The notes: generated by a model from the sequence alone, not told the origin. A stretch of 64,000 bases of DNA from Pseudoduganella armeniaca (GCF_003028855.1 NZ_CP028324.1:3224001-3288000), one strand, 5' to 3'. Shown: positions 9,135 to 19,379, counted from the stretch's first letter. Numbers and translations: made by a program.

Positions 9135-9731
9135 GTGAACAACGTGCTCGTCAATAAATCGACCTTCCGACTGCCCGGCCGCAAGCCCGGGCAGTTTGGG
9201 TTTACGCTCGTCGAGCTCGTGATCGTCATCGTGCTGATCGGCATCCTCGGCGCATTCGCCGGCCAGCGCTTCTTCAGCCGCACCAATTTCGATGCTTCGG
9301 GTTATTCGAACCAGCTGGCCAGCCTGGTGCGCTACGGCCAGAAACTTGCCATCGCGCAGAACCGCAGCGTGTTCGTGCGCCTGAACGGCAGCAGCGTGGC
9401 GCTGTGCTACGACGCCGGCTGCGCCGCACGGGTGACGGCCCCCGCGGGCGGCAACAGCGGCAGTACGGCCACGCGGCAGCGCTGCCTGAATCCCGCCAAC
9501 AATACCTATGACGCGGCCTGGGCCTGCGAAGGCCTGCCCGACGGCATCGCCATGACCAACGCCGGCACGTTCTACTTCGATGCGGTCGGCACGCCGTTCG
9601 ATGTGGCTGATGCGCAACCGACCCTGGTGTCGACATTTCCGACCACGCTGGCCGTCGTTGTCACGGGCAACGGCGTGACCATGCGCACCTCGATCGAGGG
9701 GAACACGGGCTATGTCCGCGATGTCCGCTAA
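9135..9731 (+). CDS. mshC: MSHA minor pilin MshC
   Basis: Type IV prepilin-like protein of 198 residues with a GTG start at 9135. The leader ends QFG and is followed by FTLVELVIVIVLIGILGAFA, giving a prepilin peptidase site with Glu5. The mature part has four cysteines (LCYDAGC, RCLN, ACEG) suggesting two disulfides. Minor pilins of this kind prime assembly or sit at the pilus tip. It lies between the major pilin and mshD, and overlaps mshD by 20 bases. The assignment rests on position plus prepilin signature. Confidence 0.82.
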   Translation: MNNVLVNKSTFRLPGRKPGQFGFTLVELVIVIVLIGILGAFAGQRFFSRTNFDASGYSNQLASLVRYGQKLAIAQNRSVFVRLNGSSVALCYDAGCAARVTAPAGGNSGSTATRQRCLNPANNTYDAAWACEGLPDGIAMTNAGTFYFDAVGTPFDVADAQPTLVSTFPTTLAVVVTGNGVTMRTSIEGNTGYVRDVR

Positions 9732-10260
9732 GCCCACCAAGCCCGTGTTGCGCCAGACCGGCCTGACGATGATCGAGCTGGTCATCTTCATCATCATCGT
9801 CGGCGTGGCCGTCGTCGGCGTGCTGGGCGTGATTTCCATCAATACCGGCCGCAGCGCCGATCCGGTGCGGCAGAAGCAGGCGCTGGCCATTGCCGAAGGG
9901 CTGATCAACGAGATCCGTACGGCCGGCACGGCGCTGTGCGATATCACCGACGCGGCCAGCTATGGCGTGCCGGGTGCCGCCTGCACCGTGCCGGACAACG
10001 TCGGGCCGGAAACGACGACCGCGCGGCCGTTCGACAACGTCAACGACTACGTGCGCCAGTGGGGCCAGCCGGCGCCGTACGCTGCCGATACGGCCGGCAC
10101 CGCCTTCCCGGCCGGCTACGCGGCAACCGTCACGGTCAGCCAGGCCGCGGCATTTGCCGGCGTGCCCGCAGCCGATACCTTTCTGATTACCGTGGCGGTC
10201 AGCTACGGCGGCCCGACCGACGTGGTGCTGCAAACCGTGCGCACGCGTTACCAGCCATGA
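9712..10260 (+). CDS. mshD: MSHA minor pilin MshD
   Basis: Minor pilin-like protein of 182 residues. The leader ends QTG and the hydrophobic segment is LTMIELVIFIIIVGVAVVGVLGV with Glu at position 5, as in GspI/MshD proteins. A second in-frame ATG three codons on is an equally possible start. Two cysteines (ALCDIT, AACTVP) flank a short loop. It overlaps mshC upstream and mshO downstream (stop TGA inside ATGATG), so translation is coupled along the minor-pilin block. Confidence 0.85.
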   Translation: MSAMSAKPTKPVLRQTGLTMIELVIFIIIVGVAVVGVLGVISINTGRSADPVRQKQALAIAEGLINEIRTAGTALCDITDAASYGVPGAACTVPDNVGPETTTARPFDNVNDYVRQWGQPAPYAADTAGTAFPAGYAATVTVSQAAAFAGVPAADTFLITVAVSYGGPTDVVLQTVRTRYQP

Positions 10261-11075
10261 TGCGCACGTCTTCCATGCCACGCCGCAGCCAGGGCTTTAC
10301 CCTGGTCGAAGCGATCATCGTCATCGTCATCACGGGCATCGTGGCCACCTTCGCGGCGGTCTTCATCCGCCTGCCGGTGCAGGGCTATGTCGACACGGCC
10401 GAACGGCTGGCGCTGGCCGACGCCGCGGACACGGCGCTGGGCCGCATCAACCGCGAACTGCGCCTGGCGCTGCCCAACACCGCGCAAGTGACGAACGGTG
10501 GCACCACACTGACATTCGTGCTGACCAAGGCGGGCGGCCGCTACGTCGACGTCAACGACGCGCCGCCGGCGGCGATCCTGCCGCTGCGCTTCGACAAGGC
10601 TTCGACCCAGTTCGACATCGTCGGCCCGGCCCCCACGGGAAGGGCCGCCATCCTGGCGGGCGACCTGCTGGTCATCAACAACACCGGCGTGCCGCCAGCC
10701 AATGTGTATGCGGCCAACCGCGACAACGTGGCCGTGGTCGCGTCGATCGCCGGCAGCCGCGTGACGCTGAACGCCAACACGCTGGGCACGCAGTCGCCGC
10801 CACCATACCGCTTCCGTATTGCCGCGGGCACCGTGACGTACACCTGCGCCAGCGGCCAGCTGCTGCGCCACTTCATCCGTGCCATCCCGACGCCTGCCGC
10901 GCCGGCCATCGGCGCCAGCAACGTGGTGGCGAATGGGGCCCAGTGCGCGTTCGGCAGCGTGGTGCTGCCGAACCAGGCCGGCACGGCCCTCGTCACGGCC
11001 TCGCTGCGGCTGACGTCCGCCAGCGGCGAAGCCATCAGCCTGGTGCGTTCGACCCAGGTGGAGAACATGCCATGA
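10257..11075 (+). CDS. mshO: MSHA minor pilin MshO
   Basis: Minor pilin of 272 residues starting at tandem ATGATG codons. The prepilin site is SQG followed by FTLVEAIIVIVITGIVATFAAV. The body contains the NRELRLALPNT stretch characteristic of MshO. It is larger than the other minor pilins, which fits a GspK/GspJ-like tip component. Its stop overlaps the mshP ATG (ATGA). It is part of the contiguous A-C-D-O-P-Q block. Confidence 0.88.
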   Translation: MMRTSSMPRRSQGFTLVEAIIVIVITGIVATFAAVFIRLPVQGYVDTAERLALADAADTALGRINRELRLALPNTAQVTNGGTTLTFVLTKAGGRYVDVNDAPPAAILPLRFDKASTQFDIVGPAPTGRAAILAGDLLVINNTGVPPANVYAANRDNVAVVASIAGSRVTLNANTLGTQSPPPYRFRIAAGTVTYTCASGQLLRHFIRAIPTPAAPAIGASNVVANGAQCAFGSVVLPNQAGTALVTASLRLTSASGEAISLVRSTQVENMP

Positions 11076-11509
11076 ACACCCTGATCGCGCGGCGCCGGCG
11101 CCGCAGCCGCGGCGTTTCGCTGCTGACCGCCATCTTCCTGCTGGTCGTGCTCTCCGGCATCGGCGCCGCCGTCGTGACCCTGAGCATGGCGCAGCACACC
11201 AGCTCCGCCTACGACGTGCTGGGGGCGCGCGCCTACGAGGCCGCACGTTCCGGCGTCGATTTCGCGATGTACGACTTGGCCATCAACAAGCGCTGCGTGA
11301 CGACCAGCCTGGCGCTGCCGGCCACGCTGGCCGGCTTCACCGTCACCGTGCAGTGCGCGCAGACGCCGATGCTGATGGCCGACGGCACCACCGACCTGAA
11401 GCCGGTGCGCATCACGGCCACCGCCTGCAACCAGCCGGCGGGCGGTGCCTGCCCGAACGCGGCGCCGGGGCCTGATTACGTGCAGCGCGTGGTGCAGGCC
11501 ACGCTATGA
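11072..11509 (+). CDS. mshP: MSHA biogenesis protein MshP
   Basis: Small pilin-like protein of 145 residues. An Arg-rich N-terminus (RRRRRSRG) precedes VSLLTAIFLLVVLSGIGAAVV, a single hydrophobic helix similar to PilX/MshP proteins and lacking the Phe-Thr pilin start. The AYEAARSGVDFAMYDL stretch is typical. Two cysteines flank a central loop. It overlaps mshO and mshQ by four bases each. The role is presumed to be in minor-pilin or tip assembly. Confidence 0.85.
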   Translation: MNTLIARRRRRSRGVSLLTAIFLLVVLSGIGAAVVTLSMAQHTSSAYDVLGARAYEAARSGVDFAMYDLAINKRCVTTSLALPATLAGFTVTVQCAQTPMLMADGTTDLKPVRITATACNQPAGGACPNAAPGPDYVQRVVQATL

Positions 11510-14500
11510 AGCAGTTCATGCGCTCCCTCCTGGCCGCCTTGCCGGCCCTTGTGCTGGCCATGGTGCTGGTCACGCCGGCGGCCCGGGCCGATACTCCCAT
11601 CGCCTTGTTCAAGAGCTACGCCGGCTACGTCAACTTCACCGGCACGCAGGAAACGCTGCGCGCCAAGGCGAACGGCCTGGATGCCTGCGCGCTCGTCAAG
11701 AACGTGTCGATGACGCTGTCCGGCATTCCCAGCGGCGCCACCGTGCTGGCGGCTTATTTGTACTGGGCCGGCTCGGGCGCGACGCCGGACTATACGATCA
11801 GCTTCGACGACACGAGCTACACGGCGCCCACCAATCGCCAGTACAGCTCCACCACGGTCGGCTACAACTTCTTCGCCGGCGCGGTGGACGTGACGGCGCG
11901 CGTCAAGGCGCGCGGCAACGCCATCTACACGGCCAGCGGCCTGACGGTCGACGCCGGTTCGTTGTTCTGCAGCGTGCAGGGCGTGCTGGGCGGCTTCCAG
12001 CTGCTCGTGATCTACGACAGCAACAACAAGAGCGACACATTCCGCGTACTGAACGTGTACGAAGGTTTCCAGTACATCCGCAACTCGCGCGTGGAGCTGA
12101 CGCTGGCGAACTTCCTGACGCCGTCGCCGGTCGGAACGGGCCGCGTCGGCCACATCACCTGGGAGGGCGACGCAACCCTGGGCCAGGACGGCGAGAACCT
12201 GTCGTTCAACGGCGTGGCCATGAAGGACAGCCTGAACCCGGTGGGCAACCAGTTCAACTCGGTCAGCAATATCAATAACGACGATACCTCCTACGGCATC
12301 GACTTCGACGCCTACACGGTCGCCAGCCCCACGATCGCGGCCGGCCAGACCTCCGCCAAGACCATCTACGAGTCGGGCGCCGACCTGGTCCTGATGAACG
12401 CCGAGATCATCGCCGCCCCCAACGTGCTGGCGACCGACCGGGCGATCGCGATGACCCTGGACGGGCCGCTGATCGAATCGACTCCCACGACCTATACGAT
12501 CACGGTGTCGAACAACGGCCCGCTGGCCGAATCGGGACCGATCGTGGTGCAGGACACGCTGCCGGCCTCGCTGATCATCGGCACCCCGACGGGCACCGGT
12601 TGGAGCTGCACGAAAGAAGGGCAGAAGGTCACCTGCACCTACGATCGCACCAAGACCATGGCGGTCGGCACCTCGCTGCCGCCGATCACGATACCGGTCA
12701 CGCCGGTGCGCGGTATCACGGGGCTGGTCACCAACAGCGCATCGGTGGGCGGGCCGCTGTTCGACTACTACGACGCCAACAACACCGCGACCGTCAGCGC
12801 GCGCGCCGGCGTGGCCGACTTCACGCCGCAGTTCATGTACACGGACTCGATCTGCGTGCACGGCAAGCCGTTCGGCGACCCGGGCCAGACCTGCAAGCCC
12901 GTCAACTTCGACCCGTCGCTGGCCAATACCGACCTGCGCATGTTCATCTCCTACGTGGTGAAGGGGTGCCGACGGCGATGGCCAACAACGACACCACCTT
13001 GCCGATGAAGTTCGCGCTGTCCTGCCACAACCCCACCACCAACGCGGGCGTGCAGGCCACGTACAACATTTCCAGTACCGTGCTGGCCCTGCCGCTGTGC
13101 GAGCCGAACGGCGCGATCCCGGCGCAGACCTCGTCCACCTGGAGTGGCCTGAACAACATCGTCTTCGGCGGTGGCACGCCCAGCACCAAGGTCGAATTCC
13201 AGCTGCGCTACCAGGACGTGGGCCGGGTCGAGCTGCTGATGTCGGACAAGGACGGCCGCATGGGCACGACCGGCTCGTTCGTGTCGCGCCCGGAAAAGCT
13301 GGTGCTGTTGCCGTCGTCGATGAACACCGCGAAGACGCCCACCAGCGCGACGGAAACGCGCTTCGTGCGCGCCGGCGAGCAGTTCTCGATGTCGGTGCAG
13401 GCGCGCATGGTGGGAATGAGTACGCCCGCACCGAACTTCGGCCGCGAGACCGAGCCGGTGGCGGTGGCGGTGATCGCCACGCCGGCCAAGATCGAGGGCG
13501 GCGGGCCGCTGCCGGCCATGGTGGCCGACCGCGTGCCGGACGACTGGTTCAAGCCCGTCACGATGCGCGGTTCGTTCGGCGCCTTCGCCGGCGGCACCGC
13601 CGCGGGCAGCGACTTCGCCTACGACGACGTGGGCGTGCTGCAGCTCGATGCGCAACTGGCGTCGCGCGATTACCTGGGCAGCGGCAACGTGTTCGCGGCC
13701 TCCGTCAACGTCGGCCGCTTCTACCCGGCCTGGTTCAACGTCACGGTGACGGGACCGATGGACTGCGTGGCGGCGGCCGGCTGCCCGTCGGCCGCCACGG
13801 CGCCGGTCAGCGCGATCAAGACGATGGCGTATTCCGGCCAGCCGTTCAGCTACAAGGTCAGCGCGATGGGCATGGCCAATACGGTGCTGCGCAATTACCG
13901 GCTGGAGCTGGCGCACGACGTCAACATGGGCGCCTATACCGCGCCGAACGGCACCACGGTGCAGGATACGCCGGTGTCGGGCACCACCAAGTCGGTGTTC
14001 GGCGGCACCACGACGGTGCCGGCCAGCCGCTTCGTGGCGGGCGAGGCCAGTGCCAGCGCGACCTACACCTTTCCGGCAGCGCTGCGCTATGCCTGGGGCA
14101 GCAGCGCGACCAGCTGGGCGACGCCGATTTCCGCCTACCTGCGCGCGGTCGAGGCGGCGGGGGGGACAACGTCACGTCGAAGCGAGCCGCAGCGGTCGAG
14201 GGCGGCGTTCGGGTGGTGCTGGGCCGTACCTATGTGCCGTCGATGCAGGCGCCGGCCGACCAGGCGATCACGGTGCCGGCCAAGGCGCAGTTCTACGGCA
14301 CATTGAACACGTTCAATGGCTGGTACGACAGCACGTCCGACTCGGCCAGCACGTTCGCCCTGGGGGATGTGACGTTCGATGCCTGCACGCCGCTGGTCGG
14401 GGCGTCGCGCTGCCAAATTGTGCCCAAGGTGGACGCCAGTACGTCCGGCGCTTACGCCGCCGGTATCGGCAACGTCAAGCTGGCCGCACCCGGCGTGGGC

Positions 14501-14623
14501 AGCAGCGGGTCGGTCATGATGTCGATCGGGACGCCGGGCTGGCTGCCCAGCATGAAGGGCGCGCTGACCTATGGCGCCGTGCGCTCGCCAAACATTTACA
14601 CATATATACGAGAGATGTACTGA
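11506..14623 (+). CDS. mshQ: MSHA adhesin-like protein MshQ (two apparent frameshifts)
   Basis: Large exported protein of the MshQ/DUF6701 type, possibly a tip or surface adhesin. An N-terminal signal peptide (about 29 residues, ending ARA) leads into a beta-rich domain. A DUF11-like segment (about 325-380, YTITVSNNGPLAESGPIVVQ) follows, then the long C-terminal DUF6701 region ending SPNIYTYIREMY. The reading frame drops by -1 at the GGGG at 12963-12966 and again at the G7 run at 14159-14165. Adding one G at each gives a continuous 1039-residue protein. Both breaks sit in G runs, so sequencing deletions are likeliest; homopolymer phase variation of a surface protein is the alternative. It is last in the first MSHA half. 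Confidence 0.85.
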
Positions 14624-14692
14624 AGCATGTCTTTTCGCCATTGCACTGCCGGGCGGAGGCCATAAAATGTCGCGCACGGCGCACGCATGGCC

Positions 14693-14720
14693 GGGACACG
14701 CGGCTCATCTTGAATATAAT
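14693..14720 (+). promoter_or_regulatory. Candidate promoter for the mshI-mshN half
   Basis: In the 136-base gap after mshQ, a perfect TATAAT at 14715-14720 follows GGGACA (4 of 6 matches to TTGACA) at 14693-14698 with a 16-base spacer. Transcription would start near 14727, about 33 bases before mshI. This is the only real gap in the second half of the cluster, so it could drive mshI through mshN separately. Confidence 0.5.
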
Positions 14721-14759
14721 CAAGGCGCAAGCCACCAACATCGGAGCGGGACAAGGCGC

Positions 14760-15704
14760 ATGGCGTTCTGGCACAAGGCAAGGAAGAAGGACGGCTGGCT
14801 GGCGATGGTGCCGGCGGGCGAGGGCGTGCACGCGGCAGTCGTGCGGCGCCAGGGTGCCGGCAAGCCGGCCGTGCTGGCGTGCGCCTTCCACCCCGGCGGC
14901 ATCGAGGAGCTGGCCGCGCTGCTGACGCGGGTCGGGCGCGAGCTGCACGCCGGCCAGCACCACTGCGCCAGCGTGCTGCCCTTCGGCGCCTACCAGCTGC
15001 TGTCGCTGGATGCGCCCAACGTGCCGGCCGCCGAGATGAAGACGGCCGTCGGCTGGCGCCTGAAGGACATGATCGACTTTCCCGTGGCCGAGGCGACGGT
15101 GGACGTGATCGACATTCCCGTCGCCAGCAACGGCCCGACCCACAACCACCACGTGTTCGCGGCGGTGGCGCGCAATCCCGTGATCGAGTCGCACCAGAAC
15201 CTGTACGCGGAAGCCAAGGTGCCGCTGGAGGCCATCGACATCGCCGAGATGGCGCAGCGCAATATCTCGGCGCTGCTGGAGCCGGAAGGGCGCGGGCTGG
15301 CGATGCTGTCCTTCGACGCCGGCGGCGGCTTGTTGACCGTCACGTTCAAGGGCGAACTGTACCTGGCGCGCCGGATGGACATCACCCTGGCCCAGGTCGA
15401 GGGTCCGGCGGAGCTGCGCCAGCAGCACTTCGACCGCATCGCGCTCGAGCTGCAGCGCTCGCTGGACAACTTCGAGCGCCAGTTCCAGTACGTTGCCGTG
15501 TCGAAGCTGGTGCTGGCACCCACCGGCGGCGCCAGCCTGCACGACTACCTGTCCAGCAATATGTACCTGCCGGTCGACATGCTGGACCTGGAAACGGTGC
15601 TGGACCTGGAGCAGGTGCCGGACTTGCGCGATCCCGTGCAGCAGAACGGCTTCTTCCTGGCCGTGGGCGCGGCGCTGCGCGATACCGGCACGGTGGCGCC
15701 ATGA
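14760..15704 (+). CDS. mshI: MSHA biogenesis protein MshI (PilM-like)
   Basis: PilM/GspL-like protein of 314 residues with an actin-like fold expected, part of the inner-membrane alignment complex. The ATG at 14760 is chosen because the longer upstream reading would cross the promoter-like gap. Features include MKTAVGWRLKDMIDFP (about 95-110), LAMLSFDAGGGLLTVTF (about 178-195) and ELQRSLDNFERQF (about 230). It has no membrane helix, as expected. Its stop overlaps the next ATG by four bases. The assignment comes from position before the PilN/J/K set and general similarity. Confidence 0.85.
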   Translation: MAFWHKARKKDGWLAMVPAGEGVHAAVVRRQGAGKPAVLACAFHPGGIEELAALLTRVGRELHAGQHHCASVLPFGAYQLLSLDAPNVPAAEMKTAVGWRLKDMIDFPVAEATVDVIDIPVASNGPTHNHHVFAAVARNPVIESHQNLYAEAKVPLEAIDIAEMAQRNISALLEPEGRGLAMLSFDAGGGLLTVTFKGELYLARRMDITLAQVEGPAELRQQHFDRIALELQRSLDNFERQFQYVAVSKLVLAPTGGASLHDYLSSNMYLPVDMLDLETVLDLEQVPDLRDPVQQNGFFLAVGAALRDTGTVAP

Positions 15705-16447
15705 GCCAGCAGATCAACCTGTTCAACCCGCGCTTCCAGAAGCAGAAGCGCTACCTGACCGCGCCGGCCCTCGTGCTGATGCTGGGCGCCGCGCTGTTCG
15801 GTTCGCTGGCATTCGCCGTCGCGGCGCGCGGCCGCGTCGCCACCCTGGAACAGGAAGCAGCCCGGCTGAACGAGCAGGTCAAGGCGGCCGAGACGCGCCG
15901 CGACGTGGCGCTGGCCGGACTGGTGCCGCGCTCGAAGGACGCATCGGTCGAGCTGCAGCTGACCCATGCGGAGGCGGAAAACCGCGCGCTGCACGGTGTG
16001 GCCGACATCCTGGAACAGAACCGGGTCGGCAATCCGCACGGCTATTCCGAATACTTCCAGGCGCTGGCCCGGGGCCGGGTCAGCGGCCTGTGGCTGACCG
16101 GCGTCGAAATCGATGGCGCGCAAGCCGATATCGGCCTGCGCGGGCGTGCGCTGCAGGCCGAGCTGCTGCCCGGCTACCTGAACGGCCTGGCGCGCCAGCC
16201 CGTGTTGCAGGGCAAGGCGTTCGGCCACGTCGAGATCGCCCGGCCGGTGCTGACGCCGCAAGTCCAGGCCCAGGCCGCCGCACCGGCGGCGCCGTCCCCG
16301 GCCACCACCACTACCACGGCCACCACCACGGCCACCACCGCGCCCAGCGTGCCGGCCGCGCCGCCGGCCCCGGTGGACGCGCCCTACGTCGAATTCACGC
16401 TGCAGGCCGCCGGCAGCCGCACGCTGGGGCAGGGAGGCACGCCATGA
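15701..16447 (+). CDS. PilN-like MSHA alignment protein
   Basis: A 248-residue bitopic protein of the PilN type. It begins MSQQINLFNPRF, the short cytoplasmic INLFNP motif that binds PilM-like partners. One membrane helix (about 24-46) is followed by a coiled region (VATLEQEAARLNEQVKAAETRR). A Thr-rich low-complexity stretch (TTTTTATTTATT) lies near residue 205. It overlaps mshI and mshJ by ATGA. Some MSHA loci name this gene mshI2. It should join MshI and MshJ in a trans-envelope alignment complex. Confidence 0.8.
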   Translation: MSQQINLFNPRFQKQKRYLTAPALVLMLGAALFGSLAFAVAARGRVATLEQEAARLNEQVKAAETRRDVALAGLVPRSKDASVELQLTHAEAENRALHGVADILEQNRVGNPHGYSEYFQALARGRVSGLWLTGVEIDGAQADIGLRGRALQAELLPGYLNGLARQPVLQGKAFGHVEIARPVLTPQVQAQAAAPAAPSPATTTTTATTTATTAPSVPAAPPAPVDAPYVEFTLQAAGSRTLGQGGTP

Positions 16448-17211
16448 AGGAACAATGGCTGAAATGGGCCGGCAAGATCGACGCGCTGTCGGTGCGCGAG
16501 CGGGTGCTGATCGCGCTGGGCGGCGTCGCCGCCATCGTGTTTCTCGTGTATTTTGGCCTGACCGACCCGGCCAACGCGCGCGAACGCAGCTTGCGCGCCG
16601 CGATCGCCCAGCAGCGCGGGCGCCTGGCCGGCATCGACGTGGAACTGGGCCAGAAGCTGGCGGCGGCCCGCGCCGACCCGGACGCGGCGGCGCGCCAGCG
16701 CGTCGCCACCCTGACCGCCGACAACGCCGCATTGCGGGCCTCGCTGCGCAACACGCAGAAGGCCCTGGTGCCGCCGGCGCGCATGAGCGCCCTGTTGCAG
16801 CAGATGGTGCAGCAGAACAGCCGCCTGAAGCTGGTGTCGCTGAAGACGCTGCCGCCGGCCGGCACCACCGACGGTAATTTCGCCGATACCCCGGCGGACG
16901 CGGCCGGCCCCGTGTTGCCGGTGACGAGCCTCTCGACCACGCCGCCCGGCGCCGCGCCGACGCCTGGGGCGCCCGCGCCGGCCCAGCCGGCAGCCGACGA
17001 CAAGGCCCGGCCGCTGCTGTACCGCCACGGCGTGCAGCTGGTGCTGCGCGGCGCCTATGGCGACATGGTGGCCTATATGGAGGCGCTGGAGCGCATGCCG
17101 GCCCAGGTGTTTTGGGGCCGCGCGGTGCTGGACGCCACCGAGCACGACAAGACCACGCTGACCCTGACGCTGTACACGCTGAGCCTGGACGAGAAATGGA
17201 TAGCCCTGTGA
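16444..17211 (+). CDS. mshJ: MSHA biogenesis protein MshJ (PilO-like)
   Basis: PilO/GspM-like bitopic protein of 255 residues. The N-terminus (KIDALSVRERVLIALGG) and the helix at about 20-38 match MshJ. A coiled coil follows (about 45-105), then a Pro/Ala-rich linker (about 150-190) and a ferredoxin-like C-terminal domain ending LYTLSLDEKWIAL. It overlaps both neighbours. It is expected to pair with the PilN-like protein in the periplasm. Confidence 0.88.
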   Translation: MKEQWLKWAGKIDALSVRERVLIALGGVAAIVFLVYFGLTDPANARERSLRAAIAQQRGRLAGIDVELGQKLAAARADPDAAARQRVATLTADNAALRASLRNTQKALVPPARMSALLQQMVQQNSRLKLVSLKTLPPAGTTDGNFADTPADAAGPVLPVTSLSTTPPGAAPTPGAPAPAQPAADDKARPLLYRHGVQLVLRGAYGDMVAYMEALERMPAQVFWGRAVLDATEHDKTTLTLTLYTLSLDEKWIAL

Positions 17212-17607
17212 CCCTTCGTATCCCTCTTCTTATCGTGCTGGCGCTGGCCGGCCACCTGTGCGGTCCCGGCGCCGCCGCCCAGGTGGCCGGCGACCCGACC
17301 TTGCCGCCGCCGTCGCTGGCGGCGCGGCCGCCGCCGCGCCCGCGCCGAGCCGGCCCGCGCTGCCCGAACTGCAGTCGATCCTCGTCTCGCGCGAGGCAGG
17401 CGGGCGCCGCGTCGCCGTGATTAGTGGCGAAATGGTACGGCAGGGCAGCCGCTACCAGGGCGCCGTGGTCGAACGGGTGGGCGAGAACGAGGTCGTGCTG
17501 CGGCGCGGCCGCGCCATGCAGGTGTTGAAGCTGTACCAGGGCGGCCGCCGGCACTTGCCGCCGCGCCCTCCAAACCCGAGAACAACGCAAAAAAAGAGAC
17601 GCAATGA
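17208..17607 (+). CDS. mshK: MSHA biogenesis protein MshK (two apparent frameshifts)
   Basis: Small PilP-like periplasmic protein. A GTG at 17208 overlaps the mshJ stop (GTGA), with an ATG at 17196 as alternative. A signal peptide (LLIVLALAGHLCGPGAAA) precedes GDPTLPPPSL. The frame then shifts by -1 near 17321-17340 into PALPELQSILVSREAGGRRV and on to VLKLYQ, and by -1 again near 17541-17551 into LAAAPSKPENN. The last frame ends in a TGA at 17605-17607 that overlaps the mshL ATG exactly (ATGA). One added base at each site gives 133 residues, normal for MshK. The restored overlap strongly supports two missing bases over a pseudogene. Confidence 0.8.
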
Positions 17608-19379
17608 CGAAGCCCGAGAGCAAGCATCCCTTCCCGTTCGCCGCCATGCTGGCCGGCGCGTCCTGCCTGCTGGCGCTGGCCGGCTGCGACACTGCCGCGC
17701 GGCGCGACACGTACGACGAGATCAACCGCCAGATGCAGGCTGCCGCGAAAAGCGCCGCGCAGCCGGCGCCCGGGGCCGTCGAGGCGGCGCTGTTGCCGCC
17801 GGCGCCCGTGCTGGCGGCCCAGCTGCCGAAGGCACGGGCGGTGCTGGAGGAGCGTTTCAACGTGGCGCTGAACAACGTGCCGGCCCAGCAGTTCTTCAAT
17901 TCCATCGTCGCCGGCACGCGCTACAACATGCTGATCCATCCGGACGTCACGGGCACGATCACGGCCAACCTGAAGGACGTGACGGTGCAGGAGGCGCTCG
18001 ACGCGATCCGCGAGCTGTACGGGTACGACTACCGCATCGAGGGCAACCGCATCACGATCCGGCCGCTGACGATGCAGTCGCGCATCTTCCAGGTCAACTA
18101 CCTGACCGCCAACCGCAAGGGCAGCTCGAACGTGCGGGTGTCGTCGACGTCGATCAACACGGTGGCGACCAACCAGGGCAGCAACGCCAATGGCGCCAAC
18201 TCGACGCCAGCCAACAGCGGCCAGACGCAGAACGGCATGCCGGGCGGCGCCCAGGCCCAGCAGGAGGATGCCAGCAACGTCAAGACCACGTCCGACACCA
18301 ACTTCTGGGCCGAGGTGCGCGCCGCGCTGGAAGCGCTGGTGGGCGGCGCCGAGGACGGCCGCAGCGTCATCATCAGCCCGCAATCGGGCGTGATCGTTGT
18401 GCGCGCGCTGCCGGAGCAACTGCGCGCGGTGGAACAGTACCTGCGCGCGACCCGGCTGGCGGTGGAGCGCCAGGTGATCCTGGAGGCGAAGATCCTGGAA
18501 GTGCAGCTCAACAGCGGCTTCCAGTCCGGCGTCAACTGGGCGGCGTTCCGCCAGGCCGGCAACAGCCGCGGTTCGGCCGGCATCATCACGCCGGGCACGG
18601 CGCTGGCGACACTGAACAACGGCGCCGGCGTGGTGCAAAGCACGGGCGGTGCCAACAGCATCTCCGCGCTGCCGGGCACGGCGCTGGGCAGCGCGGCCAG
18701 CGCCGCCGGCACGATGTTCGGCCTGGCCTTCCAGACCAGTAACTTCTCGGCGATGATCTCGTTCCTGGAGTCGCAGGGCACGGTGCACGTGCTGTCCAGC
18801 CCGCGCATCGCCACGCTGAACAACCAGAAGGCCGTGCTGAAGATCGGTACCGACGAGTTCTACGTGACGGGTATCAGCACGACGACGAACTCGAACGTGG
18901 GCGGCAACACCACGACGCCGAACGTGACACTGCAGCCGTTCTTTTCCGGCGTGCTGCTGGACGTGACCCCGCAGATCGACGAGGAAGGCCACATCATGCT
19001 GCACGTGCATCCATCCGTCAGCGAAGTCAGTACCATCAACAAGAGCATCAACCTGGGCAGCGCGGGCTCGCTGAACCTGCCGCTGGCGGCTTCCAGCACG
19101 TCGGAGATGGACAGCATGGTGCGCGGCAAGGACGGCCAGATCGTCGCCATCGGCGGCCTGATGCGCCAGGCCATGAGCAGCGACCGGTCGCAGCTGCCTG
19201 GCGTGGGCGACGTGCCGGTCCTGGGCTCGCTGTTCCGCAACAAGGACAGCTCGATGCAGAAGCGCGAGCTGGTGGTGCTGATCAAGCCGACCATCGTCGA
19301 TGGCGCCGGCAGCATGACGCAGGACATGCAGGACGCGGCGCGCCGCTTCCAGCAATTCGACCCCGCGCGGAGCCAGTGA
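17604..19379 (+). CDS. mshL: MSHA outer-membrane secretin MshL
   Basis: Outer-membrane lipoprotein secretin through which the pilus exits; 591 residues. The signal peptide ends at a lipobox (LLALAGC, Cys about 30). Then come a secretin/TonB short N-terminal domain (RFNVALNNVPAQQFF), N-domains, a Ser/Asn/Gln-rich linker (about 175-230), and the secretin C-terminal domain with VPVLGSLFRNKDSSMQKREL near the end. It overlaps mshK by four bases. The last codons abut mshM. A divergent paralogue lies at 1288-3209. Confidence 0.94.
   Translation: MTKPESKHPFPFAAMLAGASCLLALAGCDTAARRDTYDEINRQMQAAAKSAAQPAPGAVEAALLPPAPVLAAQLPKARAVLEERFNVALNNVPAQQFFNSIVAGTRYNMLIHPDVTGTITANLKDVTVQEALDAIRELYGYDYRIEGNRITIRPLTMQSRIFQVNYLTANRKGSSNVRVSSTSINTVATNQGSNANGANSTPANSGQTQNGMPGGAQAQQEDASNVKTTSDTNFWAEVRAALEALVGGAEDGRSVIISPQSGVIVVRALPEQLRAVEQYLRATRLAVERQVILEAKILEVQLNSGFQSGVNWAAFRQAGNSRGSAGIITPGTALATLNNGAGVVQSTGGANSISALPGTALGSAASAAGTMFGLAFQTSNFSAMISFLESQGTVHVLSSPRIATLNNQKAVLKIGTDEFYVTGISTTTNSNVGGNTTTPNVTLQPFFSGVLLDVTPQIDEEGHIMLHVHPSVSEVSTINKSINLGSAGSLNLPLAASSTSEMDSMVRGKDGQIVAIGGLMRQAMSSDRSQLPGVGDVPVLGSLFRNKDSSMQKRELVVLIKPTIVDGAGSMTQDMQDAARRFQQFDPARSQ

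Noticed and set aside
12950..14170. Programmed frameshifting in mshQ
   Set aside because: No slippery heptamer with a following pseudoknot is evident, and identical -1 breaks occur in many unrelated genes of the window.
16305..16350. Thr-rich low-complexity run in the PilN-like gene as a frameshift or insertion
   Set aside because: The frame continues cleanly through it to a stop that overlaps mshJ by four bases.
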